64,000 nucleotides of DNA from Clostridia bacterium (lineage in GTDB: Bacteria > Bacillota > Clostridia > Oscillospirales > Acutalibacteraceae), in contig JAFQCR010000033.1 in the NCBI GenBank assembly GCA_017416345.1, forward strand, positions 1-64,000, read 5' to 3'. The position numbers and the translations under genes were made by a program. Below, piece after piece: positions 49,592 to 58,636 of the stretch (positions within the stretch are counted from its first letter, which is position 1; each line of letters begins with the position of its first letter). The notes under the pieces were generated by a model. That model ran no database searches and was not told the DNA's origin. It saw only the letters and a program-made list of their open reading frames with translations.

Positions 49592-51136
49592 GTGAAAACA
49601 TTAAACCTGCATACAAAGGCACCCACGGTGCTTATGGCCAGGATGGCAATGCAGATAAAGCCGGGAATGACCGACAAAGAATTTTTGGAGCACGAGATCA
49701 AGGCGTGGCTTGCATCCCCGGAACGCAAAAAGCAAATTGAGGGCGATGCCTATTATGAGGGCAAGCAGGATATTTTGCTGCGTAAGCGTACTGTTATTGG
49801 CGAAAAGGGCGAGCTTAAAGAGGTTGAAAACCTGCCCAATAATCGTGTGGTTGATAACCAGTATGCCAAGATGGTTGACCAAAAGGCAAATTACCTTTGT
49901 GGCCAGCCTGTTACCTTTGATACAAAAAATAAGGCCTTTGGTGAGGCACTTACCAAGGTGTTTAACAAAAAGGTTATGCGTGTGATCCGCATCGTTGCTG
50001 AAAGAGCCTTGACCGGCGGCAAGGTGTGGGTGTTCCCGTACTACAACGAAAACGAGCTTGCTTTTGCGATGTTCCCCGCCCAGGATGTTTTGCCCCTTTG
50101 GGCTGACACCGAGCACACCGTACTTGATTGTGCGGTGCACCTTTTCCCCGTTTATATCTACAACGAAAACAACGAGGAGGAGGTTGTGCTCAAGGTTGAA
50201 ATTATCCACGGTGGCGGCATTGATCGTTATATCTGGGAGGATGATACCCTGGTGGTGGATAACGATGCCACCTCCGGCCCTTACCTCACCATCCTTGACG
50301 AAAAGGGCAAGCCCACCGCATACAACTGGGAGCGCATCCCGCTTATTTGCTTTAAGTACAACCACCGTGAGCAGCCCCTGCTTTGCCGTGTAAAGTGCTT
50401 GCAGGATGCCCTTAACCTTATGCTTTCCAATTTCCTTAACGGTATGGAGGAGGATGTGCGTAATACGGTCCTCGTGCTCCACAATTACGATGGTGAGGAT
50501 CTGGGTGAGTTTAGGCGTAACCTGGCTACCTATGGCGCCGTTAAGGTACGCAGCTTTGAGGGCTCCAATGGTGCGGTTGACACTTTGGAAATAAGCGTAA
50601 ATGCTGAAAACTACAAAACCGTGCTGGAGCTGCTTAAAAAGGCCATAATCGAAAACGCCAGAGGCTACGATGCCAAGGATGAGCGTATGGGTGGCACACC
50701 TAACCAAATGAACATACTCTCAATGTATTCCGATATTGACCTTGATGCAAACGGTATGGAAACCGAATTTCAAGCCGCTTTTGAGGATCTGCTTTGGTTT
50801 GTGCGTGTGCACCTTGCCAATACCGGCGTGGGTGATTTCACCAATGAGGATGTAACGGTTATTTTTAACCGTGATATACTCGTAAACGAAAGTGAGGCCA
50901 TTGACAACTGCGGAAAATCGGCAGGCATCATAAGCAATGAAACGCTTGTAAAACAGCATCCTTGGGTTGACGATCCGGAGGAGGAGCTGGAACGCATTGC
51001 AGCTGAAAAGCTCAAAGCGGTTGAGGAGGCTGACCAATACCGTGCAGCCTTTGCCGCCACCGCAGGCGGTAACAAGGGCAACGAGGAGCCCCCTGCCGGT
51101 GGTGGTACACCGGAGGGCGGTGTTGTAAATGAATAA
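49592..51136 (+). CDS. portal protein (SPP1 gp6-like)
   Basis: A 514-residue portal: an N-terminal helical start (MTDKEFLEHEIKAWL), DAYYEGKQDILLR, NLPNNRVVDNQYAKMVDQK, the long stem with PLLCRVKCLQDALNLMLSNF, and a Gly/Pro tail. It forms the twelve-subunit ring through which DNA enters the head. The start is GTG at 49592 behind AAAGGAGG. Confidence 0.9.
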   Translation: MKTLNLHTKAPTVLMARMAMQIKPGMTDKEFLEHEIKAWLASPERKKQIEGDAYYEGKQDILLRKRTVIGEKGELKEVENLPNNRVVDNQYAKMVDQKANYLCGQPVTFDTKNKAFGEALTKVFNKKVMRVIRIVAERALTGGKVWVFPYYNENELAFAMFPAQDVLPLWADTEHTVLDCAVHLFPVYIYNENNEEEVVLKVEIIHGGGIDRYIWEDDTLVVDNDATSGPYLTILDEKGKPTAYNWERIPLICFKYNHREQPLLCRVKCLQDALNLMLSNFLNGMEEDVRNTVLVLHNYDGEDLGEFRRNLATYGAVKVRSFEGSNGAVDTLEISVNAENYKTVLELLKKAIIENARGYDAKDERMGGTPNQMNILSMYSDIDLDANGMETEFQAAFEDLLWFVRVHLANTGVGDFTNEDVTVIFNRDILVNESEAIDNCGKSAGIISNETLVKQHPWVDDPEEELERIAAEKLKAVEEADQYRAAFAATAGGNKGNEEPPAGGGTPEGGVVNE

Positions 51137-52724
51137 TGCAGACTATTGGGCACGCCGTTTTAAGATAATGGAGGATGCCCTCAAAGATCAATCATACGAA
51201 TATGTGTTAAACCTTGAAAAACAGTTTGATGCAGCCATCCGTGAGATTGATACGCAAATGCGGGCTTGGTACCAGCGTTTTGCGGTAAATAACAACATTA
51301 CCCTTGCAGATGCACAAAAGATGCTTACCACCGGTGAGCTTAAAGAGTTTTTGTGGACCGTGCAGGAGTACATCGAAAAGGGCCGGGAAATGAGCCTCAG
51401 CGGTGCGTGGATCAAAGAGCTTGAGAACGCATCAGCCAGGGTGCATATTTCCCGCTTAGATGCCCTTAAATTCCAACTAAGGCAACAGGCTGAGGCATTG
51501 GCACAGGCAAGAGTAAAAGCCACCACCGATGCCTCACGCCTTGCCTATACACAAAGCTACTACCACACCGCTTTTGAGGTACAGCGTGGGCTTGGCGTGG
51601 GATGGACTATGCAGGCTCTTAATGAGGATGCAATAAAAAAGGTGCTTTCCCGCCCCTGGACCGTTGACAACCAGACATTTACGGCACGCTGTTGGACCGA
51701 TAAGGCAAAGCTGGTGGAAACCGTCAACCAAGAAATTACACAAATGATGGCACGAGGTGCCGCCCCGGATAAAGCCATTGAGGTCATTGCCAAGCGGTTT
51801 AATACCAGCAAGACCAATGCCGGGCGTGTGGTTATGACGGAAAGCGCCTATTTTTCAAGTGCGGCCCAAAAAGATTGCTTTAACGAGCTTGATGTTGAGC
51901 GTTACCGGGTAATTGGTACGCTTGACACCCACACCTGCGATATTTGCGGGGATCTTGACGGGCGTGTGTACAAAATGAGTGAGTATGTGGTGGGATCCAC
52001 AGCCCCGCCTTTTCACCCTTGGTGCCGTTGCTGCACCGCCCCCTATTTTGAGGATATGGAGGGCATCGGTGAGAGGTACGCCCGTGATGCCGAAACTGGG
52101 CAGCGTTATAAGCTCCCCAAAGATACCACATACAAGCAATGGAAACAGATGCAGGATGCCGCACACGGCTCCGGCTTTGTTGACAAAAAGCGTAAAATGG
52201 GGTATAATACAAGCACCGACACAAAACAATTTGAGGCCTACAAGGCACGCCTGGGCGATGAGGCACCCAAGAGCTTTGCCGATTTTCAAAAGCTCAAATA
52301 CGATAACCCCACCGCATACAATGACCTTGCCGGGTATTATCGTTATAAGGGAAACAACCCGGACAGCAACAGAGGCCTTTACAACGCCAACAATGCAGCT
52401 AAGGCAATGCGTGCCGCCGGTACGCTTAAAACCAAGGGCACCATTACGGTTGCCCCCAAAGGCCGCAGTATTGTTGACATTAACACACACGCCGCAAAGC
52501 GTATGGCTGAGCGTGGCATAACGCAGGAAATGGCACAGCAGATTATTGACAATGCCGATTTTGCTATTAAGCAACGCCGAGGATCCCAATACGCTTATTA
52601 TACCAAAGATGGCTTTGCCGTGCTTGATAACAACGGCGTGCTCGGTACAACCGGCCCACTTGATGAGGGCGGTAAAACATTATACGATGAGGTGATGAAA
52701 AATGCCAAAGACAGTAAGCAATAA
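51129..52724 (+). CDS. MuF-type head morphogenesis protein with C-terminal toxin-like domain
   Basis: A 531-residue protein with two parts. Residues 1-310 are the phage Mu gpF/SPP1 gp7 head domain, including the metal-site stretch THTCDICGDLDG and HPWCRC near 295, packaged inside heads. After a linker (FVDKKRKMGYNTSTDTKQ; YYRYKGNNPDSNRGLYN), the last 85 residues form a DUF4258-like domain: HAAKRMAERGITQEMAQQII, then AYYTKDGFAVLDNNG. Such C-terminal domains on MuF proteins of temperate phages are reported as polymorphic toxins. The RNase activity is inference. Overlaps the portal stop. Confidence 0.85.
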   Translation: MNNADYWARRFKIMEDALKDQSYEYVLNLEKQFDAAIREIDTQMRAWYQRFAVNNNITLADAQKMLTTGELKEFLWTVQEYIEKGREMSLSGAWIKELENASARVHISRLDALKFQLRQQAEALAQARVKATTDASRLAYTQSYYHTAFEVQRGLGVGWTMQALNEDAIKKVLSRPWTVDNQTFTARCWTDKAKLVETVNQEITQMMARGAAPDKAIEVIAKRFNTSKTNAGRVVMTESAYFSSAAQKDCFNELDVERYRVIGTLDTHTCDICGDLDGRVYKMSEYVVGSTAPPFHPWCRCCTAPYFEDMEGIGERYARDAETGQRYKLPKDTTYKQWKQMQDAAHGSGFVDKKRKMGYNTSTDTKQFEAYKARLGDEAPKSFADFQKLKYDNPTAYNDLAGYYRYKGNNPDSNRGLYNANNAAKAMRAAGTLKTKGTITVAPKGRSIVDINTHAAKRMAERGITQEMAQQIIDNADFAIKQRRGSQYAYYTKDGFAVLDNNGVLGTTGPLDEGGKTLYDEVMKNAKDSKQ

Positions 52725-52887
52725 GATATTTTGCCCCCTGCTTAACAAGGAAATTGAGGAGGGGTACTGCTGGGAGCTCTGCAACATCGCCACAAATGAT
52801 GTTTTGCTTGAGGGCGATACCGTAACAGATTGGGATGCAGCCCAAAAGACCTGCGACAAATGCGGCAGGTTTAATGAGGAGGAATAA
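52702..52887 (+). CDS. 61-residue Cys-rich protein, possible immunity partner
   Basis: An acidic 61-residue protein with five Cys (CPLLNKEIEEGYCWELC; CDKCGRF). The ATG at 52702 overlaps the end of the MuF-type gene by 23 bases, behind GAGGTGA. Its place right after a gene with a toxin-like tail, followed at once by a terminator, is that expected of an immunity gene. It could equally be a structural or metal-binding phage protein; the Cys pairs fit a zinc knuckle. Confidence 0.6.
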   Translation: MPKTVSNKIFCPLLNKEIEEGYCWELCNIATNDVLLEGDTVTDWDAAQKTCDKCGRFNEEE

Positions 52888-52916
52888 AAGCCCTCCCACA
52901 ATTTCATAGGTTGATT

Positions 52917-52951
52917 AAAGCATCGTGCTATTGCGGCACGGTGCTTTTTTC
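52917..52951 (+). terminator. terminator inside the head operon
   Basis: A stem AAAGCA(T)CGTGC / GCACGGTGCTTT followed by TTTTTTC. It separates the toxin/partner pair from the scaffold and capsid genes. No promoter is visible before 53064, so the hairpin may be a partial terminator that lowers or sets the ratio of expression. Confidence 0.65.
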
Positions 52952-53063
52952 ATACAAAAATACCGCCGGCCCAGCGGATAACAAAACGGGTGTTGCAATA
53001 CCGGGACTTGCCGGACAAACAAGGACAGCAACCAAAACCAAAGACCATAAGGAGGTAAACAAA

Positions 53064-53678
53064 ATGTTGGATTGGTTAAAACCCATTTTGGGGGATGCCT
53101 ACACGGAGGAGATCGACAGCAAGATTGCTGCCGAGATCGGCAAGGGCTTTGTTGCCCGTGCAGATTTCAACGAGGTAAGCACCGCCAAAAAGAAACTGGA
53201 GCAGGATGTGGCCACCCGTGATCAGCAGCTGGAGGACCTTAAAAAGTCAACCGGTGATATTGATGCCCTCAAGCAGCAGATTACCACGCTCCAAACACAA
53301 AACGCAGATGCTAAGACCGCTTACGAGGCAGAGCTTGCCAAGGTTAAGCTCGATGCCGCCGTTGAGGCAGCCCTTACCGCTGCCGGTGCTAAAAACAACA
53401 CCGCTGTTAAGGCTCTGCTTGCAGATTTCCTCAAGGATGCCAAAATTGCCGAGGATGGTACCGTCAAGGGCTTGGATGGCGAACTTGCCACAATGGCAAA
53501 AGCTGAGGCTACTGCTTTCTTATTCAATACCGGTAACGGCGGGGCTCAGTTTAGAGGTATGGCTCCTGGAAACCCCGGCGGCAAGACACCGCCCCCGGAG
53601 GGCAAAAAGCCATCCGAAATGAGTTATGATGAGCTTTGTGCCTATATGGAGGCTAACCCCGGCGTAAAACTCGATTAA
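53064..53678 (+). CDS. scaffolding protein (GP20-like)
   Basis: A 204-residue scaffold: start LDWLKPILGDAYTEEIDSKI, a long coiled coil (LKQQITTLQTQNADAKTAYE), and a C-terminal helix pair with DFLKDAKIAEDG, as in the phage minor structural GP20 family. It guides capsid assembly and then leaves the head. AAGGAGGT fixes the ATG at 53064. Confidence 0.87.
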   Translation: MLDWLKPILGDAYTEEIDSKIAAEIGKGFVARADFNEVSTAKKKLEQDVATRDQQLEDLKKSTGDIDALKQQITTLQTQNADAKTAYEAELAKVKLDAAVEAALTAAGAKNNTAVKALLADFLKDAKIAEDGTVKGLDGELATMAKAEATAFLFNTGNGGAQFRGMAPGNPGGKTPPPEGKKPSEMSYDELCAYMEANPGVKLD

Positions 53679-53719
53679 CCCCAAAACATTATAAAATCTA
53701 AAAAGGAAAGGTGAACATA

Positions 53720-54898
53720 ATGCCTAACACTAAGTTTGATGCCAAGAGCTTTAATGCTGAGGCGTTTAAGTACAAGGTTGGTACCGTTCCCAACTTGAAA
53801 ATGAACGAGCTGAAAAAGTCCTCTGCCCTCGTTGGCAACCCGGACATCAAGGATGTTTTCTCCAGCCAGAATGGCACGGGCTATGCCCGCATTGCTATGC
53901 GTGGCTTGGCAGATGGCGATGCTGTCAACTATGACGGCCAGACCGACATCACCGCTACCAGCACCAAGACCTTTGAGCAGGGTGTTGTTGTGGTAGGCCG
54001 TGCTAAGGGCTGGGTTGAGCGTGATTTTTCCTATGACATCACCGGCAAGGTTGATTTTATGGACAATATCGCAAAGCAGATCGCTGAGTATAAGGATGGC
54101 CTCGACCAGGGCACTATCCTTGCGATCCTCAAGGGTATTTTTGCAATGACCGGCGGCAAAAACGCTGAGTTTGTTGCAAAGCACACCACTACTGTTGACG
54201 GTGATATGACCGCAACAACCCTCAACTCCGCTACCAACAAGGCCTGCGGTGCTAACAAAAAGGCTTTCGCCCTCGTGTTTATGCACAGCGATGTAAGCAC
54301 CGGCCTGGAAAACCTCAACCTCATTGAGCGCCTCAAGTACACCGATGCACAGGGCATCACCAGATCCCTTGACCTCGGTACCTGGAATGGCAAGCTCGTG
54401 GTTGTGGATGATGATATGCCCGCTGAGGAGGGTTATTTCCCTGCAACTGCAAGCGATCCCGGCGCCCTCAAGGTTGTTGCAAACTCTGCAACTCCTACGG
54501 ATGGCGAGATCAAGGCAAGCGCCGTAACTCCTTACTTTGGCAACGGTGCGGTTGCTGCTGATACCTATGTGGTACCCGGCACCCGTTACACCACTTACGC
54601 TCTTGGTAAGGGCTCCATTTCTTATGAGGACATCGGCGTTAAGGTGCCTTATGAAATGGACCGTGATCCCAAGGTAAACGGCGGTGAGGACACCCTTTAC
54701 ATCCGTCAGCGTAAGTGCTTTGCACCTTTTGGCATTTCCTATGAAAAGGCCAGCCAGGCATCCCTCTCTCCTACGGATGCAGAGCTTGCCAACGGTGCAA
54801 ACTGGAGCGTGGTACACACCGGCGAAAGTGCGGAAAAGGATCGTACCTACATCAACCACAAGGCTATTGCCATCGTGAGAATTTTCTCCAGAGGCTAA
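53720..54898 (+). CDS. major capsid protein
   Basis: A 392-residue shell protein. It starts with an N-terminal arm (NTKFDAKSFNAEAFKYKVG). Hypothetical matches to the HK97 fold are the VGRAKGWVERDFSYDI stretch, the spine helix (NIAKQIAEYKDGLDQGTILA) and the C-terminal FAPFGISYEK. It is highly expressed in codon style (GGC, ACC, AAG). A GGAAAGGTG site precedes the ATG at 53720. Confidence 0.87.
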   Translation: MPNTKFDAKSFNAEAFKYKVGTVPNLKMNELKKSSALVGNPDIKDVFSSQNGTGYARIAMRGLADGDAVNYDGQTDITATSTKTFEQGVVVVGRAKGWVERDFSYDITGKVDFMDNIAKQIAEYKDGLDQGTILAILKGIFAMTGGKNAEFVAKHTTTVDGDMTATTLNSATNKACGANKKAFALVFMHSDVSTGLENLNLIERLKYTDAQGITRSLDLGTWNGKLVVVDDDMPAEEGYFPATASDPGALKVVANSATPTDGEIKASAVTPYFGNGAVAADTYVVPGTRYTTYALGKGSISYEDIGVKVPYEMDRDPKVNGGEDTLYIRQRKCFAPFGISYEKASQASLSPTDAELANGANWSVVHTGESAEKDRTYINHKAIAIVRIFSRG

Positions 54899-54917
54899 GT
54901 AATAGGAGGTGCAGCAA

Positions 54918-55319
54918 ATGGCTCTGTATGAGGATGTTGTGGCAAGGCTTGCAAGCCTTGGCTTTACAGTAACCGCAACCGACACACCGGATGCTGCCGT
55001 TACTTATTCCATTAACCGTGCTGAGGCTTTTATCAAGTCGCAGATCAACCGCACGGAAATACCGGAGGGGCTGTATTACACCCACATTGATATGGCGGTG
55101 GGCTTATTCCTTAAAGACAAAAAGGCGTGTGGCCAACTCGGTGCCGCCTTTGACTTTACGGCGCCTGCTAAGAGTATCAGCGAGGGTGATGTTTCCGTAA
55201 CCTTTGCGGGAGCAGCGGATGGCAGCCTTACCCCGGAAGCAAGGTTTGATAAAATGGTGGATGCCTTTATCAACCCGCCGCAAAGCGTATTTGCCGCTTT
55301 TAGGAGGCTTAAATGGTAA
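54918..55319 (+). CDS. head-tail connector protein
   Basis: A 133-residue protein of the phage head-tail connector group (gp6-like): ALYEDVVARLASLGFTVTAT, NRAEAFIKSQINRTEIPEGL, YYTHIDMAVGLFLKDKK. It joins the portal to the tail. GGAGGTG is 8 bases before the ATG at 54918. It overlaps the next gene. Confidence 0.8.
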   Translation: MALYEDVVARLASLGFTVTATDTPDAAVTYSINRAEAFIKSQINRTEIPEGLYYTHIDMAVGLFLKDKKACGQLGAAFDFTAPAKSISEGDVSVTFAGAADGSLTPEARFDKMVDAFINPPQSVFAAFRRLKW

Positions 55320-55681
55320 GGGGTGTAAACCTTGCCGCCGCTGTAAAAAGCCTCTGGGAGGGCAAATGTACGGTTACTGTGCGTGAAAACAAGACCAACG
55401 AGGCCAACGGGCGCACAGAGGCAAAGGAGGTTGACCTTTGCACCAACGAGCCCTGCCGTATTTCTTTTGATACGGTCCAGGTAACGGAGCCCTCCAACGG
55501 CGCCGCCCAAACAAAGCAAACCGTTACGCTGTTTATTGATCCCGCTGTTTCCCTCCCGGCAGGATCTAAAATCACCGTAACACAAAAGGGCACCACAGGG
55601 GTGTACGAGCAAAGCGGCGTGCCTGCCGTGTATTCTACGCACAAAGAGGTACCGCTTGAGCTCTTTAAGGGGTGGGCGTAA
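55313..55681 (+). CDS. phage head completion-like protein
   Basis: A 122-residue, beta-rich protein (LWEGKCTVTVRENKT; PCRISFDTVQVTEPSNG; AGSKITVTQKGT). By position between the connector and gp10-like genes it should be a head completion (stopper-like) protein; the family is not certain. ATG 55313 overlaps the previous gene by 7 bases. Confidence 0.7.
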   Translation: MVRGVNLAAAVKSLWEGKCTVTVRENKTNEANGRTEAKEVDLCTNEPCRISFDTVQVTEPSNGAAQTKQTVTLFIDPAVSLPAGSKITVTQKGTTGVYEQSGVPAVYSTHKEVPLELFKGWA

Positions 55682-56184
55682 TGGCAAAATGGGGCAACGC
55701 TGATTTTGAACAGCTCAAGCAATTACAGGATCGCCTCCAAAAGCTGGAGCAAATTGATCTTGATAAATTTTGCAGGGGTGTATCAAAAGAGCTTGCAGCC
55801 CGTTTGCTTGCCCTCGTTATACCCCGCACCCCTGTTGGTGATTACCCAAACGAAACAGGCAAAAAGGGTGGCACGCTGAGGCGTGGATGGACCGGCGGCA
55901 AAAACGCCGGAGCCAAGAGCTATGCGGAAAGCCTGCCGATCTCAAAAGCCGGCAACACATACACCATTGAGGTTATAAACCCCGTGGAGTATGCAAGCTA
56001 TGTGGAATTTGGGCACAGGCAGACACCGGGGCGGTTTGTACCCGCCATTGGCAAACGCCTTACAGCATCGTGGGTTGATGGGCAGTATTTCCTCACCTTA
56101 TCGGAGGAGGATCTGCAACGGATGGCTCCGGCAGTAATACAGCGGAAACTTGATCAATTACTCCGGGAGGTATTTAATGGCTGA
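55681..56184 (+). CDS. HK97 gp10-like tail completion protein
   Basis: A 167-residue protein: a coiled start (DFEQLKQLQDRLQKLEQ), ARLLALVIPRTPVGDYP, GGTLRRGWTGG and VEYASYVEFGHRQTPGRF, the standard motifs of the HK97 gp10 / minor tail completion family. The ATG at 55681 overlaps the previous stop by one base. Confidence 0.88.
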   Translation: MAKWGNADFEQLKQLQDRLQKLEQIDLDKFCRGVSKELAARLLALVIPRTPVGDYPNETGKKGGTLRRGWTGGKNAGAKSYAESLPISKAGNTYTIEVINPVEYASYVEFGHRQTPGRFVPAIGKRLTASWVDGQYFLTLSEEDLQRMAPAVIQRKLDQLLREVFNG

Positions 56185-56596
56185 GTTAAGTTACAACGGC
56201 ATTTTTGACGGTGTTACGCTTGCCTTGCATCGTGCGTTTCCAGCGGTGCAGATACACGGCAGGACCGTTAAGCAAGACCTGCACCCCGGTGATTTCAATG
56301 TGCTGCCGATTACCCCGCAACACAGCGGGCAAATGGGCATCCGTGCAAGCCGCAGTATTACCTTTGATGTGATTTACTACCCCACCGAAAACGGCGGGCG
56401 TGAGGAGTGCCTGGATAAGGCAAACCTCTTGCCGCAGGTGCTTGGCACTATAACCACCCCGCTGGGTGATAAGGTGCACGGCACGGGGTTTGACACTAAC
56501 ATTGAGGATGGTGTGCTGCATTGTATTGTGCGGTACCCCCACTTTGTCTATACACCGGCAGACGGGGATGCAATGGAAACAATAAAAATGAAATAG
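56177..56596 (+). CDS. phage tail terminator-like protein
   Basis: A 139-residue protein (NGIFDGVTLALHRAFPAVQI; DFNVLPITPQHSGQMGIRAS; CLDKANLLPQVL), of the type that ends the tail tube (lambda gpU / XkdJ-like). GGAGG precedes the ATG at 56177. It overlaps the gp10-like gene by 8 bases. Confidence 0.78.
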   Translation: MAELSYNGIFDGVTLALHRAFPAVQIHGRTVKQDLHPGDFNVLPITPQHSGQMGIRASRSITFDVIYYPTENGGREECLDKANLLPQVLGTITTPLGDKVHGTGFDTNIEDGVLHCIVRYPHFVYTPADGDAMETIKMK

Positions 56597-56609
56597 GAGG
56601 CTTAACGCT

Positions 56610-56792
56610 ATGGCAACAAAAGCCAATGCTGAGGTTGCGGCTCCTGTGTACAACAAGGCACAGCTGCTTGCCTCAAAGAAATATGCCAACAGGCAGGATA
56701 TTCTCAACGCCCTGCTTGATGATGGCAAGACCTACACCACCGCACAGGTGGATGCGTTGATCGAAAAATATATGAAAGGACAGGTAAAATAA
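56610..56792 (+). CDS. small phage tail-region protein
   Basis: A 60-residue protein (YNKAQLLASKKYANRQDILN) whose helical middle carries Lys-rich surfaces. AGGAGG precedes the ATG. Such genes stand just before the tail sheath in PBSX-like phages; function unknown. Confidence 0.7.
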   Translation: MATKANAEVAAPVYNKAQLLASKKYANRQDILNALLDDGKTYTTAQVDALIEKYMKGQVK

Positions 56793-56793
56793 T

Positions 56794-58116
56794 ATGGCAC
56801 ACGGTGGCGGCACTTGGCTTACCCAAAACAAGGTAATGCCGGGTACTTATATCAATTTTTCCAGTTTGGCCAAGGCTACTGCGGCTCTTTCCGACAGAGG
56901 CATTGCGGCAGCCCCCTTTGTGCTGAATTGGGGCCCGGAGGGTACCGTTTTTGAGGTTACTTCCGGCGATTTCCAGAAAAACAGCAAGATCATTTTCGGC
57001 TATGGCTACGATGCCCCGGAAATGCTTGCTTTGCGTGAGATTTTCTGCCACGCAACCAAAGTGTACTGTTACCGCTTGGGCACGGGCGGTGTTAAGGCTG
57101 CCAATGACTACGGCACCGCAAAGCACCCCGGCACTCGTGGTAATGACATCAGCATTGTTGTTACCAAGAATGTTGACGAGCCCACAGCTTTTGATGTTAG
57201 CACCTATGTGGGCGGCGTATTCTTTGAAACCCAGACCGTTGCAGGTGCATCCAACCTTGTTGACAACGCTTTTGTTGTGTTCAAAAAGGATGCAACCCTT
57301 GCGGAAACTGCGGGCAAGAATATGACCGGCGGCACAAACTGTGCAAGCATCACCGGCGAACATCACCAGGCTTTCCTTGATGCCATTGAAAGCTACGCAT
57401 ACAACGCCCTTTGCTGCCCTGCTGAGGATGAAACCACGGTAACGCTTTACGCCAAGTTTAATGAGCGTGTGCGTGATACCCTCGGCTCCAAGGCTCAGCT
57501 TGTGGCTTGGCAGCCTAAGGCTGACTATGAGGGCGTTATCGGTGTATGGAATGAGGCAAGCCACGGATCCATTACCTCTGTGGATAAGCACGCCCTTGTT
57601 TATTGGGTGGCTGGTGCACAGGCGGGTGTGGCTGTCAACAGATCCCTCACCAATACGGAGTATGACGGTGAGCTTATCGTGGATGTGGAATACACCCAGG
57701 CTGAGCTTGAGGCCTGCATCAAAGCGGGCAAGTTTATGCTCCACAATGTAAACGGCACGGTGCGTGTGCTTGAGGACATTAACACCCTTGTTACCCTCAC
57801 CGAGGAAAAGGGTGCAATTTTCCAGAGCAACCAGACCGTGAGAGTTTGCGACCAGATCGCCAACGATGTTGCGGTGCTCTTTAACACCCGCTATGTTGGC
57901 CAGGTACCGAATGATGCCTCCGGGCGTGCAACGCTTTGGAATGACATCGTTAAGCTCGTACAGGAACTTGAGCGCATCCGTGCGGTTGAGGACTTTGACA
58001 GCGACACGGTAACGGTTGAGGTTGGCGATAACAAAAAGGCTGTACTGCTCACTATCAACGGCCTTAACATCGTAAATGCGATGAGCCAGCTCTATATGAG
58101 CGTTATTATTCAGTAA
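56794..58116 (+). CDS. contractile tail sheath protein (XkdK-like)
   Basis: A 440-residue sheath: N-terminal MPGTYINFSSLAKATAAL, GFEV-type NSKIIFGYGYDAPEML, and the family C-terminal part VNSLTNTEYDGELIV-like (RSLTNTEYDGELIVDVEYTQ), ending LTINGLNIVNAMSQLYMSVI. It contracts to drive the tube into the cell wall. It proves the phage to be a myovirus. ATG follows the previous stop by one base. Confidence 0.92.
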   Translation: MAHGGGTWLTQNKVMPGTYINFSSLAKATAALSDRGIAAAPFVLNWGPEGTVFEVTSGDFQKNSKIIFGYGYDAPEMLALREIFCHATKVYCYRLGTGGVKAANDYGTAKHPGTRGNDISIVVTKNVDEPTAFDVSTYVGGVFFETQTVAGASNLVDNAFVVFKKDATLAETAGKNMTGGTNCASITGEHHQAFLDAIESYAYNALCCPAEDETTVTLYAKFNERVRDTLGSKAQLVAWQPKADYEGVIGVWNEASHGSITSVDKHALVYWVAGAQAGVAVNRSLTNTEYDGELIVDVEYTQAELEACIKAGKFMLHNVNGTVRVLEDINTLVTLTEEKGAIFQSNQTVRVCDQIANDVAVLFNTRYVGQVPNDASGRATLWNDIVKLVQELERIRAVEDFDSDTVTVEVGDNKKAVLLTINGLNIVNAMSQLYMSVIIQ

Positions 58117-58130
58117 AGGAGGCGGCATAA

Positions 58131-58607
58131 ATGAACACTAAAAATGTAATGGCAACCAACGATGCACCGGTTGCGAAATATGCAGAGGTTTTTGTTACCC
58201 TCAAGGGCAAGCGTTACGCTATGCTTATGTGTAAGAACTTTGAGGGCAAGGCCAGCATTTCCAACCAGGATGTGCCCCGTATGGGCTCCATCATTATGGG
58301 CAAAAAGCCCACATCGGTTGAGCTTTCGTTCACTATGACCATTTACAAGTGCACCGAGATTTTTGACGATGTGCTTGACGAATTTATGAGCACCGGCGTT
58401 ATGCCCACTATGGACATCCAGACCTCTAACGAGGATCCTGCAACCTCTATGGGCCGCACCTCTAAGGTGTACAATGATTGCGTGCTTGATGGTGATGTGC
58501 TGCTTTCGTTGGCAGGCTCCGAGGATGATTTCATTGAGCAGGAGATCAGCGGTTTTGCTAACAGCATCACACGCCCCGAAAAGTACAAAAACCCGGCTTA
58601 TATGTAA
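58131..58607 (+). CDS. tail tube protein (XkdM-like)
   Basis: A 158-residue tube protein: AEVFVTLKGKRYAMLMCKNF, KASISNQDVPRMG, GKKPTSVELSFTMTIYKCTE, with the C-terminal FANSITRPEKYKNP. It is the inner tube under the sheath. AAAGGAGG precedes the ATG. Confidence 0.9.
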   Translation: MNTKNVMATNDAPVAKYAEVFVTLKGKRYAMLMCKNFEGKASISNQDVPRMGSIIMGKKPTSVELSFTMTIYKCTEIFDDVLDEFMSTGVMPTMDIQTSNEDPATSMGRTSKVYNDCVLDGDVLLSLAGSEDDFIEQEISGFANSITRPEKYKNPAYM

Positions 58608-58636
58608 GCCAAAGAAAATAAGGAGGACATACCGAA

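Noticed and set aside
49601-50707. 368-codon open frame on the - strand in the portal gene
   Set aside because: It is the shadow of the portal gene, which matches its family in order and length; the shadow has no ribosome site.
51129-52724. Separate toxin gene starting inside the MuF-type gene
   Set aside because: No ribosome site or start codon was found before the C-terminal domain; the frame is continuous with the head domain.
56704-58128. 474-codon open frame on the - strand in the sheath gene
   Set aside because: It is the shadow of the tail sheath gene; the + strand product is clearly a sheath protein.
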